From positions 1 through 49,369 of IMG/VR virus record IMGVR_UViG_3300022602_003213: a stretch of DNA of 49,369 bases. One strand, written 5' to 3'. This document shows positions 25,177-32,770 of the stretch, piece after piece. The notes beneath the pieces are model-generated. The model made no database searches. It worked only from the letters and a program-made list of their open reading frames with translations, and was not told the origin of the DNA. The position numbers were made by a program, and so were the translations under genes. This DNA comes from a virus. Positions within the stretch are counted from its first letter, which is position 1. Every line of letters starts with the position of its first letter.

Positions 25177-26280
25177 ATGAGCGTTTTTGACGTCGCTAAC
25201 CGATCGGACCATACCAAGAGCCTAGCGTTCCTTGATCCCAACGGTGGAGTGAGCATACAGCGCTATGATACCATGAAGTACAAGACGTTGGACAAGCTCA
25301 CAGAGCGACAGCTTGGTTTTTTCTGGTTACCCACTGAAGTTGATATCTTCAAGGATGCCAAAGACTTCAGGGACCTCACTGCGCACGAACAGCATATATT
25401 CACAAGCAATCTCAAGCGGCAGATACTGCTGGACAGCGTGCAAGGTCGCGCACCCAGCGTGGCATTTGGTCCGATCTGCAGCTTACCTGAGCTAGAAAAC
25501 TGGATCACCACTTGGACGTTCAGTGAGACCATCCACAGCCGCAGCTACACTCACATCATCCGCAATGTCTACAGCAATCCCAGCAAGATCTTTGATGAGC
25601 TCATGGACATTGCTGAGATCGTGGACTGCGCAGGTGACATCAGCAAGTACTACGACGAGCTGATTGCCATGAACAACCTGCTGGCTCAGCCTGGTCCTCG
25701 ACCTGGATATGATGCCTATCGCCACAAGCAGCTGATCTGGTTGTGCATGATGAGCGTGAACATTCTAGAAGGCGTGCGCTTCTATGTGAGCTTTGCCTGC
25801 AGCTGGGCATTTGCTGAAGTCAAAAAGATGGAAGGCAATGCCAAGATCATCAAGTTCATCGCACGTGACGAGAATCTTCACTTGGCCAGCACGCAGACGC
25901 TGCTAAAGATATTACCACAAGACGACCCAGACTACGCCAAGATAGAAGTTGAATGTCAAGCCAAAGCTGTCAAGATGTTTGAAGATGCAGTTGACCAAGA
26001 GAAAGCCTGGGCTGAATATCTGTTCAAGGATGGCAGCATGATCGGACTTAACAATCAGTTGTTGTCTGAATACGTTGAATGGATCGCCAACAAACGCATG
26101 ACTGCTGTGGGATTGCCCAGCAAGTACAAGGGCGGTTCAAATCCCTTGCCATGGACACAGAAGTGGATCGCCGGCGGCGAGGTGCAGGTCGCCCCACAAG
26201 AAACGCAGATCAGCAGCTATGTGAGCGGCGGTACCAAACAGGACGTGGGCTCTGACAGCTTCAAAGGTTTCAGCCTCTGA
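25177..26280 (+). CDS. nrdB: Ribonucleotide reductase class Ia small subunit
   Basis: 367 residues, close to the 376 of E. coli NrdB. Di-iron ligands and the radical tyrosine are visible: D86 (LLDSVQG), E117 and H120 (FSETIHSRSY), Y124 as the tyrosyl radical site, then the helix-pair ligands in the ARDENLHL region. The C-terminal tail (DSFKGFSL) is the expected NrdA-docking peptide. It generates the radical used by NrdA. A GAGGAAAC ribosome-binding site and its own TATAAT promoter make it independent of the fractured nrdA. It ends in TGATG, coupling the next gene. Confidence 0.95.
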   Translation: MSVFDVANRSDHTKSLAFLDPNGGVSIQRYDTMKYKTLDKLTERQLGFFWLPTEVDIFKDAKDFRDLTAHEQHIFTSNLKRQILLDSVQGRAPSVAFGPICSLPELENWITTWTFSETIHSRSYTHIIRNVYSNPSKIFDELMDIAEIVDCAGDISKYYDELIAMNNLLAQPGPRPGYDAYRHKQLIWLCMMSVNILEGVRFYVSFACSWAFAEVKKMEGNAKIIKFIARDENLHLASTQTLLKILPQDDPDYAKIEVECQAKAVKMFEDAVDQEKAWAEYLFKDGSMIGLNNQLLSEYVEWIANKRMTAVGLPSKYKGGSNPLPWTQKWIAGGEVQVAPQETQISSYVSGGTKQDVGSDSFKGFSL

Positions 26281-26966
26281 TGCGAGTGGCGATTGTCACA
26301 CCCTATCACACTGAGGATGCTGCGATACTGCGCAGGTGCCACGATAGCGTGCTAGCTCAGACCTATTCAAACGTTCGCCACATGATGGTCAGCGATGGTA
26401 ATCCTCATCCCATGGTAGACAAGTTAGATGTGGATCACTACAAGCTACCCCAAGCTCATGCAGATGCCGGCGCAACACCGCGAGCCTTGGCAGCACTGAG
26501 CGCATTTAGCCAAGGCTACGATGCGGTGGGATTCATTGATGCTGATTGCTATCTCAAACCCAATCATGTGGAGCTCATGGTCAACATACTGCGTGAAAGC
26601 GGCGCTGATGGTGTGATAGCCACTCGCGTGATACACAGCCAAGACGATCGTGAGATGTATGTTGATCGCGTGGAAAGCAACGGCGAGAACATGGTTGATA
26701 CCAACAGCTGGTTCCTCACGCGCAAAGCATTATCAGCCATGACTGGTTGGATAGTTGAACCAGGGCAACGCCTGTGGAGCGACCGATACTTTGCCAAGGC
26801 AGTGATAGATACTGGTATGTGCATAGTACGCAGCGACGACCCCACAGTGGTATATGTCACGCGCTGGGCTTGGCATTATGAGTATGCAGGTTGGCCCATA
26901 CCCTATGGTACAGTGTGGATACATACCAATGCTGATGGCTCATTGTGCCATGTTACGCACCAATAA
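26280..26966 (+). CDS. Family 2-like glycosyltransferase
   Basis: 228 residues. The N-terminal MRVAIVTPYHTEDAAILRRCHDSVLAQTY is the classic GT-A start, and D87-A-D89 in FIDADCYLKP is the metal/nucleotide-sugar DxD motif. It would transfer a sugar to DNA, a virion protein or a host glycan; no base-modification genes are obvious nearby to decide. The ATG overlaps the nrdB stop (TGATG), so it is cotranslated with the reductase genes. Confidence 0.8.
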   Translation: MRVAIVTPYHTEDAAILRRCHDSVLAQTYSNVRHMMVSDGNPHPMVDKLDVDHYKLPQAHADAGATPRALAALSAFSQGYDAVGFIDADCYLKPNHVELMVNILRESGADGVIATRVIHSQDDREMYVDRVESNGENMVDTNSWFLTRKALSAMTGWIVEPGQRLWSDRYFAKAVIDTGMCIVRSDDPTVVYVTRWAWHYEYAGWPIPYGTVWIHTNADGSLCHVTHQ

Positions 26967-26969
26967 ATA
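26962..26969 (+). promoter_or_regulatory. T4-late-type promoter motif before glutaredoxin
   Basis: AATAAATACCC overlapping the glycosyltransferase stop codon, 25 bases before ATG 26987. Confidence 0.4.
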
Positions 26970-26986
26970 CCCTGAAGGATTTACCA

Positions 26987-27247
26987 ATGCATGCTATCAT
27001 TTACACCAAAGACAACTGCCCATACTGCACCAGAGCCAAGGCATTGTTTGACAAAAACGGCATATCATATGAAGAAAAGATCATAGCTGTCAACGGCAAG
27101 GATGGTAGAACCCTGACTGAGAATCAAGAGTGGACCACACGCGATGCGCTGCTGGAGATAGCTCCTGCTGCCAAGACAGTACCTCAGATATGGTTAGATG
27201 GTCAACACATAGGCGGACACGATGACCTCGTGAAACATCTGGGATGA
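26987..27247 (+). CDS. Glutaredoxin
   Basis: 86 residues starting MHAIIYTKDNCPYC. The redox motif C11-P-Y-C14, the cis-proline segment TVPQIW and the following GG are all at family positions. It reduces the C-terminal cysteines of NrdA, matching its place after nrdA and nrdB, as T4 nrdC does for the T4 reductase. The start at 26987 follows a GAAGGA ribosome-binding site; the longer frame upstream is a shadow of the glycosyltransferase. Confidence 0.92.
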   Translation: MHAIIYTKDNCPYCTRAKALFDKNGISYEEKIIAVNGKDGRTLTENQEWTTRDALLEIAPAAKTVPQIWLDGQHIGGHDDLVKHLG

Positions 27248-27251
27248 TCTG

Positions 27252-28202
27252 ATGCCATACATCACAGCTCCTGTACCACAAGCACTTGATCTCACAGATC
27301 CTGGTGTAGTAGATGTCTACAGCAGTCCCACAGTGTTTGTTAACTATCAGCAAGTAGCACTGTGGAATGCCCCACAGTTAGGCAACAGTGTGTTAAGCTC
27401 GCTTGCCATACCGCCACCTCCACCTTTGCAGAACTATGCTCCCAGTCAAGAGCAGATCAACAATTATAAATCCAGTTCAGCGGGATCGCAGGCTGATCCT
27501 ACTGAAATTGATAACGTGGCAGGTGGTAGCATTGGTGTGACCAAGATGGACCAGGGCAACCCACCTGGTCCGAATACCAGCGATCCCAACGATCTTGGCG
27601 GTAATCCAGATGCAGCGGCCGGGGTACCAGTGGCCAGTGGAGACAGCGTGTTTGGCAGGGTTGAGAATCTGCTCAATCAATGCCTGCAGGAAGCAGCAGG
27701 TGGCGCATGGAAGGCTAACGGAAACAATCAAAACATCCTAGGTTGCTACGCACAAAACGGTGGGGTAGCAGCAGCTCAGCGGCTTGGTCCAGGAGACAGC
27801 ACTCCGTGGTGTGCTGCCTTTGCGGGTTGGTTGCTCAAGGGTGCCGGTGCCAAGGCATTGGTCACTTTTTCTGCAGACAGCTATAGAACTTCATGGGTAG
27901 CTAAATGTGGTGCCACAGCTTTGCCTATCAATGATCCCAGCACTTGGCGCAGGAATGATCTGATAGTGCATTTGGATGACAGAGGGAACCACCACGTGAC
28001 CTTCATCAGAGGCGTGGATTTGAAACAACAGGTATATCAGGGCGCTGGAGGCAACCAGAGCCACAACATGACCCAGTGCACGTTCCAAGCTGGCAGCAGC
28101 AGATGGATAGCGTTCGTTGGCAGGGCCTGGGATGTGCCCGCCGACTTTGATAAACCAATAATCCAGTCATTGCCGCGCGGATACAAGGTTCCTACTCGCT
28201 GA
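27252..28202 (+). CDS. PAAR-like spike protein fused to NlpC/CHAP-type peptidase (TIGR02594-like)
   Basis: 316 residues. Residues 1-45 (DVYSSPTVFVNYQQVALW) resemble a PAAR-type tail-tip motif. Residues 55-140 are a Pro/Gly/Ser-rich linker. The C-terminal domain has W186-C187 in TPWCAAFAGWLL, a His in NHHVTFIRG and AGGNQSHN, matching TIGR02594-type cysteine peptidases that cleave peptidoglycan. The fusion suggests a baseplate-spike enzyme that opens the cell wall at entry. It lies four bases after the glutaredoxin gene. A related secreted protein is at 43885. Confidence 0.65.
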   Translation: MPYITAPVPQALDLTDPGVVDVYSSPTVFVNYQQVALWNAPQLGNSVLSSLAIPPPPPLQNYAPSQEQINNYKSSSAGSQADPTEIDNVAGGSIGVTKMDQGNPPGPNTSDPNDLGGNPDAAAGVPVASGDSVFGRVENLLNQCLQEAAGGAWKANGNNQNILGCYAQNGGVAAAQRLGPGDSTPWCAAFAGWLLKGAGAKALVTFSADSYRTSWVAKCGATALPINDPSTWRRNDLIVHLDDRGNHHVTFIRGVDLKQQVYQGAGGNQSHNMTQCTFQAGSSRWIAFVGRAWDVPADFDKPIIQSLPRGYKVPTR

Positions 28203-28211
28203 TCTTGTGAC

Positions 28212-28238
28212 TTGATTCAATCGCGGTTACACTATTAC
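28212..28238 (+). promoter_or_regulatory. Weak sigma-70-like promoter
   Basis: TTGATT (28212-28217), 15-base spacer, TATTAC (28233-28238), before the AGGAG site of the 28256 gene. Low-grade match. Confidence 0.3.
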
Positions 28239-28255
28239 AAACAGGAGTAATAGGT

Positions 28256-28591
28256 ATGTTGATTGAAAAATCATGGAAGGTTGATGACATCTGCACAGTA
28301 AAGATGGTCAGCGGTGAAGAGATAATAACCAAGATAGTTGCAGCAGATGATGCTAGCATCACAATGAGCAAACCACTTAGTGTTCAGCTTAGCATGGACC
28401 CTCAGAGCGGTAGGATGGGCATGCAGCTGCTGCCTGGTTTCGTGCTCACGGTGAACGTTGATGCCAAGATCAAGGTTGGCATGCACAATGTCATGTTCAT
28501 CGCACCAACTGAAGAAGGCGTAAAAAAGAGCTATCTCAGCCAGACCACAGGTTTGGCAATAACTAGCGGGAACAGTGGCCTCAAGCTTTGA
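28256..28591 (+). CDS. Sm-like-fold phage protein (tentative)
   Basis: 111 residues. The segment VKMVSGEEIITKIVAADDASITMSKPL has the strand pattern of Sm1-type domains found in small T4-type phage proteins, with GEEI at the first bend. No catalytic residue is seen. It has an AGGAG ribosome-binding site and its stop overlaps the TTG start of the next gene. It might bind RNA, which would be interesting given the adjacent tmRNA, but the call is by pattern only. Confidence 0.5.
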   Translation: MLIEKSWKVDDICTVKMVSGEEIITKIVAADDASITMSKPLSVQLSMDPQSGRMGMQLLPGFVLTVNVDAKIKVGMHNVMFIAPTEEGVKKSYLSQTTGLAITSGNSGLKL

Positions 28592-28821
28592 GATATCCGT
28601 CCAATCCAGAACCAAACAAGACTATACAATGGGCACAGGGACAACCTTGCAGCCATTGCGGAAAGCCCACTGAGGCTATATTGCATCAGTTTCAAGGCGG
28701 TAATGATAGGTGGGCGTACTGGGCACCTCTGTATCACAATGCAGAGCGCAATCTAGGATTTTGTGACGTTAAGTGTAGTTTTGAGTGGTCTAAGGTTGAC
28801 TATACAAGGATTGATGCTTAA
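28588..28821 (+). CDS. Small zinc-ribbon-like protein
   Basis: 77 residues from a TTG at 28588; no in-frame ATG exists near the N-terminus and the TTGA overlap matches the coupling style of the window. Contains CSHC near residue 21 and C-D-V-K-C near 59-63, a four-cysteine set likely to bind zinc, and two Trp-rich segments. No family named. It ends inside the tmRNA promoter region. Confidence 0.55.
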   Translation: MRYPSNPEPNKTIQWAQGQPCSHCGKPTEAILHQFQGGNDRWAYWAPLYHNAERNLGFCDVKCSFEWSKVDYTRIDA

Positions 28822-28824
28822 ATA
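28796..28824 (+). promoter_or_regulatory. Promoter of the tmRNA gene (sigma-70-like overlapping a late-type motif)
   Basis: GG-TTGACT (28796-28801), 16-base spacer, TTAAAT (28818-28823), and the same bases read TTAAATA like the late motif. A start point near 28830 would place the RNA 5' end just before the acceptor piece. It overlaps the end of the preceding gene. Confidence 0.5.
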
Positions 28825-28829
28825 GAACT

Positions 28830-28893
28830 GCTGATGTTGATAGCATCATAATAAGCGGACTGGACCCGGGGGCGGTACCCGGCGCCTCCACCA
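28830..28893 (+). other. tmRNA acceptor piece
   Basis: Ends CCTCCACCA at 28893. T-stem CCGGG (28866-28870) with CCCGG (28878-28882) and a 7-base loop GGCGGTA, which lacks the usual TTC. A small hairpin GATG/CATC (28833-28847) lies near the 5' end. The 5' limit is estimated from the promoter. Confidence 0.7.
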
Positions 28894-28973
28894 TAGATAC
28901 ACAGCGCAAATGCCTAGCAAGGGGGCATGGTTGATATACCCGCTCGCTGAATAAAACCATGTGTATCTTTGCT
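28894..28973 (+). other. tmRNA intervening segment removed during maturation
   Basis: AGATACACA (28895-28903) and TGTGTATCT (28960-28968) are exact reverse complements, so the precursor folds into a helix stacked on the acceptor stem. An inner hairpin ATGCC/GGCAT is also possible. This is the layout expected of a permuted pre-tmRNA. Confidence 0.75.
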
Positions 28974-29068
28974 GGGGGCGAAATAGGATTCGACAGACGT
29001 GTAAAGGGTAGCAGGAGTCAGTAGGTTAGGCACGCCTCCGGGTAACCGGATTGTCCAATTTTCTAACT

Positions 29069-29113
29069 GCAAACGATAACAACGTTGCATTTGAGACTCG
29101 CCTAGCGGCGTAA
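29069..29113 (+). other. tmRNA tag-encoding frame
   Basis: GCA resume codon at 29069, then 13 further codons and TAA at 29111-29113, giving ANDNNVAFETRLAA. The ANDN start and LAA end are typical of alphaproteobacterial tags; LAA is the ClpX/ClpA recognition end. Upstream a TCCGG-GTAA-CCGGA hairpin (29037-29050) sits where pseudoknot 1 is expected. Confidence 0.88.
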
Positions 29114-29156
29114 CCTCATTGGGTATGGGTTCCACCTAGAAACAGAACGGGCCCAC

Positions 29157-29891
29157 TCATTTTTCATATTCAAAGTAAAGCCTGTCGCCATTGTCTTTCT
29201 TGAAGGTAACCAGTGTTACGGCATTCTCTTTAGCAATGCGATGTGCAGCTTCAAAATCCCAAGGAAATATTTCAATCCATGGTCCATTCTTGTGTGATTG
29301 TCCAGGATTGGCACGAACGTATATCTTGCCGCCGGGTGCGGTCAGTTCAAACACCTTGCTGAACCTAGCAGAAACATCATCATAATCTCCAAAATTGATG
29401 CTACCAAACACTATTACAGCATCATAGCTCTCGGGTTCAACATTGTATTCTAGTATGTCCACCATGTAATCTGCGCTGTTGTTGAACTTATCAATTCCAA
29501 CCAAGTTCTTGATCCTCGGCTTGAATTGGTTATAGCCACAGCCCACATCCAGCACAGCCTTGGGATCGCGCTTGTTGATCTCATCGACTATGTTCCAACC
29601 CGTGTATTGATAAACATCTGTGCGAGGTTGCCAAACGCCGCCGCCCCAGAATCTTGCGGCATACTTGTCGTCAATGTCAGCAGTTAGGTTAGTTACAGAA
29701 CCTGATAGATCAATCTCAACATCAAACAGATTGGCAAGGTCGTCTTTGAACTTTGCTAAACGCTTGGGTGTCCACGGTAGGTCCAAAATAACAGAGTCAG
29801 CTGCTATGCCAGCACGGATATCATCCCATCTGGGTAAATTAAAGGATTCGTGTAATTTTTCGACAAGATGATTGAAAATTTTGGTGTTCAT
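29157..29891 (-). CDS. SAM-dependent class I methyltransferase
   Basis: 244 residues from ATG 29891 (MNTKIFNHLV); the longer frame upstream overlaps the divergent gene. The motif I segment VLDVGCGYNQF, the acidic end of strand 2 (LVGIDKF), a motif IV-like DAVIVFGSIN and the post-motif APGGKIYVRANPG identify a Rossmann-fold methyltransferase. The substrate is not evident; no target-recognition domain of DNA methyltransferases is visible, so a small molecule, glycan or protein is as likely. It is convergent with the tmRNA and divergent from the oxygenase at 29962. Confidence 0.8.
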   Translation of the reverse strand: MNTKIFNHLVEKLHESFNLPRWDDIRAGIAADSVILDLPWTPKRLAKFKDDLANLFDVEIDLSGSVTNLTADIDDKYAARFWGGGVWQPRTDVYQYTGWNIVDEINKRDPKAVLDVGCGYNQFKPRIKNLVGIDKFNNSADYMVDILEYNVEPESYDAVIVFGSINFGDYDDVSARFSKVFELTAPGGKIYVRANPGQSHKNGPWIEIFPWDFEAAHRIAKENAVTLVTFKKDNGDRLYFEYEK

Positions 29892-29932
29892 GTAATTTTT
29901 CCGCGCTGGTATTTGATTTGTATAATATATAA

Positions 29933-29940
29933 TATAAATA
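29933..29940 (+). promoter_or_regulatory. Perfect T4-type late promoter TATAAATA
   Basis: TATAAATATC in an AT-rich 70-base divergent spacer, 22 bases before ATG 29962. Confidence 0.55.
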
Positions 29941-29961
29941 TCAGCATATAGCGAAAAAAAC

Positions 29962-30696
29962 ATGACAGACACAAAAACAGAAGATTGGCAAGGTAGCAGA
30001 TGGGAATTTACCAAGAACCGTAGCCGTTGGCATTTTGATACCACACGAGCGCCTAAGCCGGGCATGGACAGCTACACGCATGTGTGTAGATTCAATGCAG
30101 ATTTCAGCACAGCTATCGCAGAATGCATGCCTCGTGCCAAGGTCAGCAGCTGGGGCACACGCAATAACTTCAACAAAGATATCGCCGACCAAGGACTGTA
30201 CAGTGCCAGTGCCGAGGAGCAGGATTTGATCAAGGCGGGTGCAGATCCCAGTGCTGCTGTGTTTAATCGAACTGCTGCTGAAGACATTGAGTTGTTTGGT
30301 AAGATCAGCGACTGTTTGGGCATGGATGACAGCATGATCAAGTTCCATAACCAGACCACAGGGCAGATGCTGCACACTCACATAGACAATTTCGCAGCAC
30401 GTCCAGAGCGTGAGAACAGCTTCAAGGTAACTGAGATGGATGAGAATCCACAGATCATGCGACGGTTTGCGATAATGCTTGCAGACTGGCAGCTGGGACA
30501 GATATTCCAACTGGGCAATGCCAATTTCACAGGATGGCGAGCAGGTGACTGCATAACCTGGGAATGGCAGGACATGCCGCATAGCACGGCCAACATGGGA
30601 TGGTGGGATCGCCCCATGCTGCAGATAACAGGATATGTGACTGACAAGACACAGTGGCTCTTAGACACAAAGAAGCCTATAGAATTTAACTTGTGA
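29962..30696 (+). CDS. 2-oxoglutarate/Fe(II)-type oxygenase (tentative)
   Basis: 244 residues. The facial triad pattern H140-x-D142 (LHTHIDNF), H207 (DMPHSTAN) and R217 (WWDRPMLQITG) fits 2OG dioxygenases. The core strands (RRFAIMLADWQLGQIFQLG, GDCITWEW) match a double-stranded beta-helix. It is distinct from the beta-hydroxylase-like protein at 16878. It lies between a methyltransferase and a transporter, so it might modify a small molecule taken up by the cell, or a host protein; the sequence does not decide. Confidence 0.65.
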   Translation: MTDTKTEDWQGSRWEFTKNRSRWHFDTTRAPKPGMDSYTHVCRFNADFSTAIAECMPRAKVSSWGTRNNFNKDIADQGLYSASAEEQDLIKAGADPSAAVFNRTAAEDIELFGKISDCLGMDDSMIKFHNQTTGQMLHTHIDNFAARPERENSFKVTEMDENPQIMRRFAIMLADWQLGQIFQLGNANFTGWRAGDCITWEWQDMPHSTANMGWWDRPMLQITGYVTDKTQWLLDTKKPIEFNL

Positions 30697-30706
30697 GGAG
30701 GAACTG

Positions 30707-32125
30707 ATGTTTCCATTATTTGATCAATCCGTAGGACTGTTAATGATTGCAGTCTACGCAATATTTGCATTTGGACTAACGTCGTGGTTTGCCAAAAACT
30801 ATGATCGCACCAAAGAAAGTTTCTTGGTAGCAGATAGAACGGTACCATATTGGCAGGGCAGCATGGCAGTAGGTGCTAGCTGGATCTGGGCACCGGGTCT
30901 ATTTGTTGCAGCACAGCAGGGATTCAACAACGGACTAGCCGGTGTGTTTTGGTTCAGCCTTGGTAACTTTTTCAGCTTAATCATTTTCAGTTATGCTGCC
31001 AAAAAGATCAGAGACCAATACAGCGAAGGTTTCACTCTTAGCCAATGGTTCCGAGGCAAATATGGTAAATTCATACAGTTCTTGGTCTTGATTAACACCG
31101 CGTTGTACGCACTGCAAGGCATCACCATCAATTTATTTGCTGGAAGCAAGAGTGTGACACTGCTCAGTGGGTTACCGCAGCTATTGGTCAGCGTTCTGTT
31201 AGTAGCCATAGCTTTGACTTACAGCTGGCGCGGCGGACTCAAGGCTAGTATAGCCACTGATATTGCCAAGATAGTTGCTATTTGGATTGGCATGATCATA
31301 GTTGGTGTATGTGTTTTTGGCCATACTGGTTTTGATCCTGTCATAGCAGGTGCTGCAGGCAAAAGCGGAGCAGGTACAACGCTGTTTAGTTCACCTCTAG
31401 CGCTGGGGTTGTTTTTTGGGTTTGGGGTGCCAACAGTGGTGGGGCATTTGGCAATGAGCTGGAGCGACAACAGCAATTATCAAAATGCCTTTAGCATGAC
31501 CCCAGATGTTGTTCGTAAAGCGTTCATAACCGCCCCGTTGTATTGGTTGATACTGCCGACACTGGGCGGCATGATAGGGATGCTGGCAGCTGGACTCAAC
31601 TACGATGTCAAGGGTCCCGATACTGGTTTCATTAACATCGTGGTTATGGCTAAAGAAGTTGGTTCATGGCTGCCTTTTGTGTACATGGCAGTGGTATTTG
31701 CTGGATTGGTGAGCATCATTGATACACAGATGCTCAGTGCTGGCAACATTGGTGGTAACGACGTGCATGACAGCGCTAACGGCAGCAATGCTATCCAATG
31801 GGGACGTTGGGCTATGGTGGTTTTGGCCGTGTTTGGTGTTGCTTTAGCAAACATACCGGGCCTGGACATCAATACCATATTTGTTTTCAGCAAGAGTCTT
31901 ACCTTGGTTTTCTTTGCTCCGATAGCAATGGCTATCGTGGCAGGAAATCATCTAACCAAACAAGGATTCATAGCAGGTAGCATCGTAGGCATGTTCGTGG
32001 GATTGCCAGTTTTTACATATGGTCAGTTTTGGGGAGGTGGTAGCCAGATAATAGCATTAGGTGTAGTGATCCAAGTGTTTGGATCAGCTGCAGTAACTTG
32101 GATAGTGAGCAAGCTTACAGCATGA
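30707..32125 (+). CDS. Sodium:solute symporter family transporter
   Basis: 472 residues with about 12-13 hydrophobic segments across the full length and a GAGGAG ribosome-binding site. The order of segments and motifs such as DRTVPYWQGSMAVGASWIWAP, TLSQWFRGKYGK, a TYSWRGGLKASIATD loop and GLVSIIDTQMLSAGN matches SSS/LeuT-fold symporters (PutP, DUR3 and related). It would move a solute into the cell with sodium across the inner membrane. The substrate cannot be read; urea, proline, choline-like and organic acid carriers all belong here. It is intact and full length, unusual for a phage gene. ATGA overlap with the next gene. Confidence 0.85.
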   Translation: MFPLFDQSVGLLMIAVYAIFAFGLTSWFAKNYDRTKESFLVADRTVPYWQGSMAVGASWIWAPGLFVAAQQGFNNGLAGVFWFSLGNFFSLIIFSYAAKKIRDQYSEGFTLSQWFRGKYGKFIQFLVLINTALYALQGITINLFAGSKSVTLLSGLPQLLVSVLLVAIALTYSWRGGLKASIATDIAKIVAIWIGMIIVGVCVFGHTGFDPVIAGAAGKSGAGTTLFSSPLALGLFFGFGVPTVVGHLAMSWSDNSNYQNAFSMTPDVVRKAFITAPLYWLILPTLGGMIGMLAAGLNYDVKGPDTGFINIVVMAKEVGSWLPFVYMAVVFAGLVSIIDTQMLSAGNIGGNDVHDSANGSNAIQWGRWAMVVLAVFGVALANIPGLDINTIFVFSKSLTLVFFAPIAMAIVAGNHLTKQGFIAGSIVGMFVGLPVFTYGQFWGGGSQIIALGVVIQVFGSAAVTWIVSKLTA

Positions 32126-32763
32126 AAATGATAATCCTCATAGGTCCGCAGGGATCTGGTAATCATCTGTTTGCCAAGATATTCAGCTTGCATGACCAGG
32201 TAAACGGATGGAAAGCTGCATTGGAACCAGATGGTTACTTCATACCTCATTGGTTTGAGCCATTCAATTCCCATTGGAACGATACCAAATCGATAGATAA
32301 ATCAATAATGGGTGGCAAGCAGTATGCTGTAACCAGTGTAAGTAACCCATACATGGAAAAGTTTGCTCCTAAGATTCCAAACTTAGTAGATTTCGTGGCC
32401 GCTTTATCCGAGGCTAAGATAGACAGCCAAATAGTGATAATAGGCAGAGATCGCAATATATTGGACTTGCAGCAACGTAGAGTGCGTGGCGGTCCAACTT
32501 GGGGTATGATGCAGATAATGCTGAATAGATTAGAAATTCCGCCGTTTTTCGTTAGCCAAGAGTTACTGTATCTATATAGGCAGAATTATCTGCGCAGCCT
32601 GTCCAAATGGTTAGATTTCCCAATAGCCTGGGACGATATTCGATTAGAAGATATATTAGCAAAAGATGCTAACCAAAAGTATATACAACCCTGTGACGCT
32701 ACTGAGCTGGATCAAACAGTCAAGGGGTTCATAACACCGCCTTGGTTAAACAGCAGAGCGTGA
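32122..32763 (+). CDS. P-loop protein (NTPase or sulfotransferase-like)
   Basis: 213 residues from ATG 32122, overlapping the symporter stop. The N-terminus MKMIILIGPQGSGNHLFAKIF has a Walker A-like GPQGSGNH. The middle has strand-like VIIGRDRNILDLQQRR, followed by helices. The fold fits a small P-loop kinase or sulfotransferase-like protein. A related protein follows directly. No substrate evidence. Confidence 0.6.
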   Translation: MKMIILIGPQGSGNHLFAKIFSLHDQVNGWKAALEPDGYFIPHWFEPFNSHWNDTKSIDKSIMGGKQYAVTSVSNPYMEKFAPKIPNLVDFVAALSEAKIDSQIVIIGRDRNILDLQQRRVRGGPTWGMMQIMLNRLEIPPFFVSQELLYLYRQNYLRSLSKWLDFPIAWDDIRLEDILAKDANQKYIQPCDATELDQTVKGFITPPWLNSRA

Positions 32764-32770
32764 GCCATCA

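Larger units (their letters stand above)
28830..29140 (+). ncRNA. ssrA: Circularly permuted two-piece tmRNA
   Basis: The acceptor piece comes first and the coding piece second, as in alphaproteobacterial permuted tmRNA genes. The 5' strand GGGGGCG (28974-28980) pairs with CGCCTCC (28883-28889), followed by A and CCA. Pair 3 is G-U, the alanine identity element recognised by alanyl-tRNA synthetase. AGGATTCGACAG after the 5' strand is the conserved tmRNA start. A 15-codon frame encodes ANDNNVAFETRLAA and stop. A 9-bp helix closes the intervening loop. It would rescue stalled ribosomes and tag peptides for ClpXP. Outer ends are approximate. The T-loop is atypical, and I could not find a helix 2 pairing. 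Confidence 0.88.

Noticed and set aside
29157-30065. The 302-residue reading of the methyltransferase
   Set aside because: The extra N-terminus overlaps the divergent oxygenase gene; ATG 29891 fits motif I spacing and the intergenic spacer.
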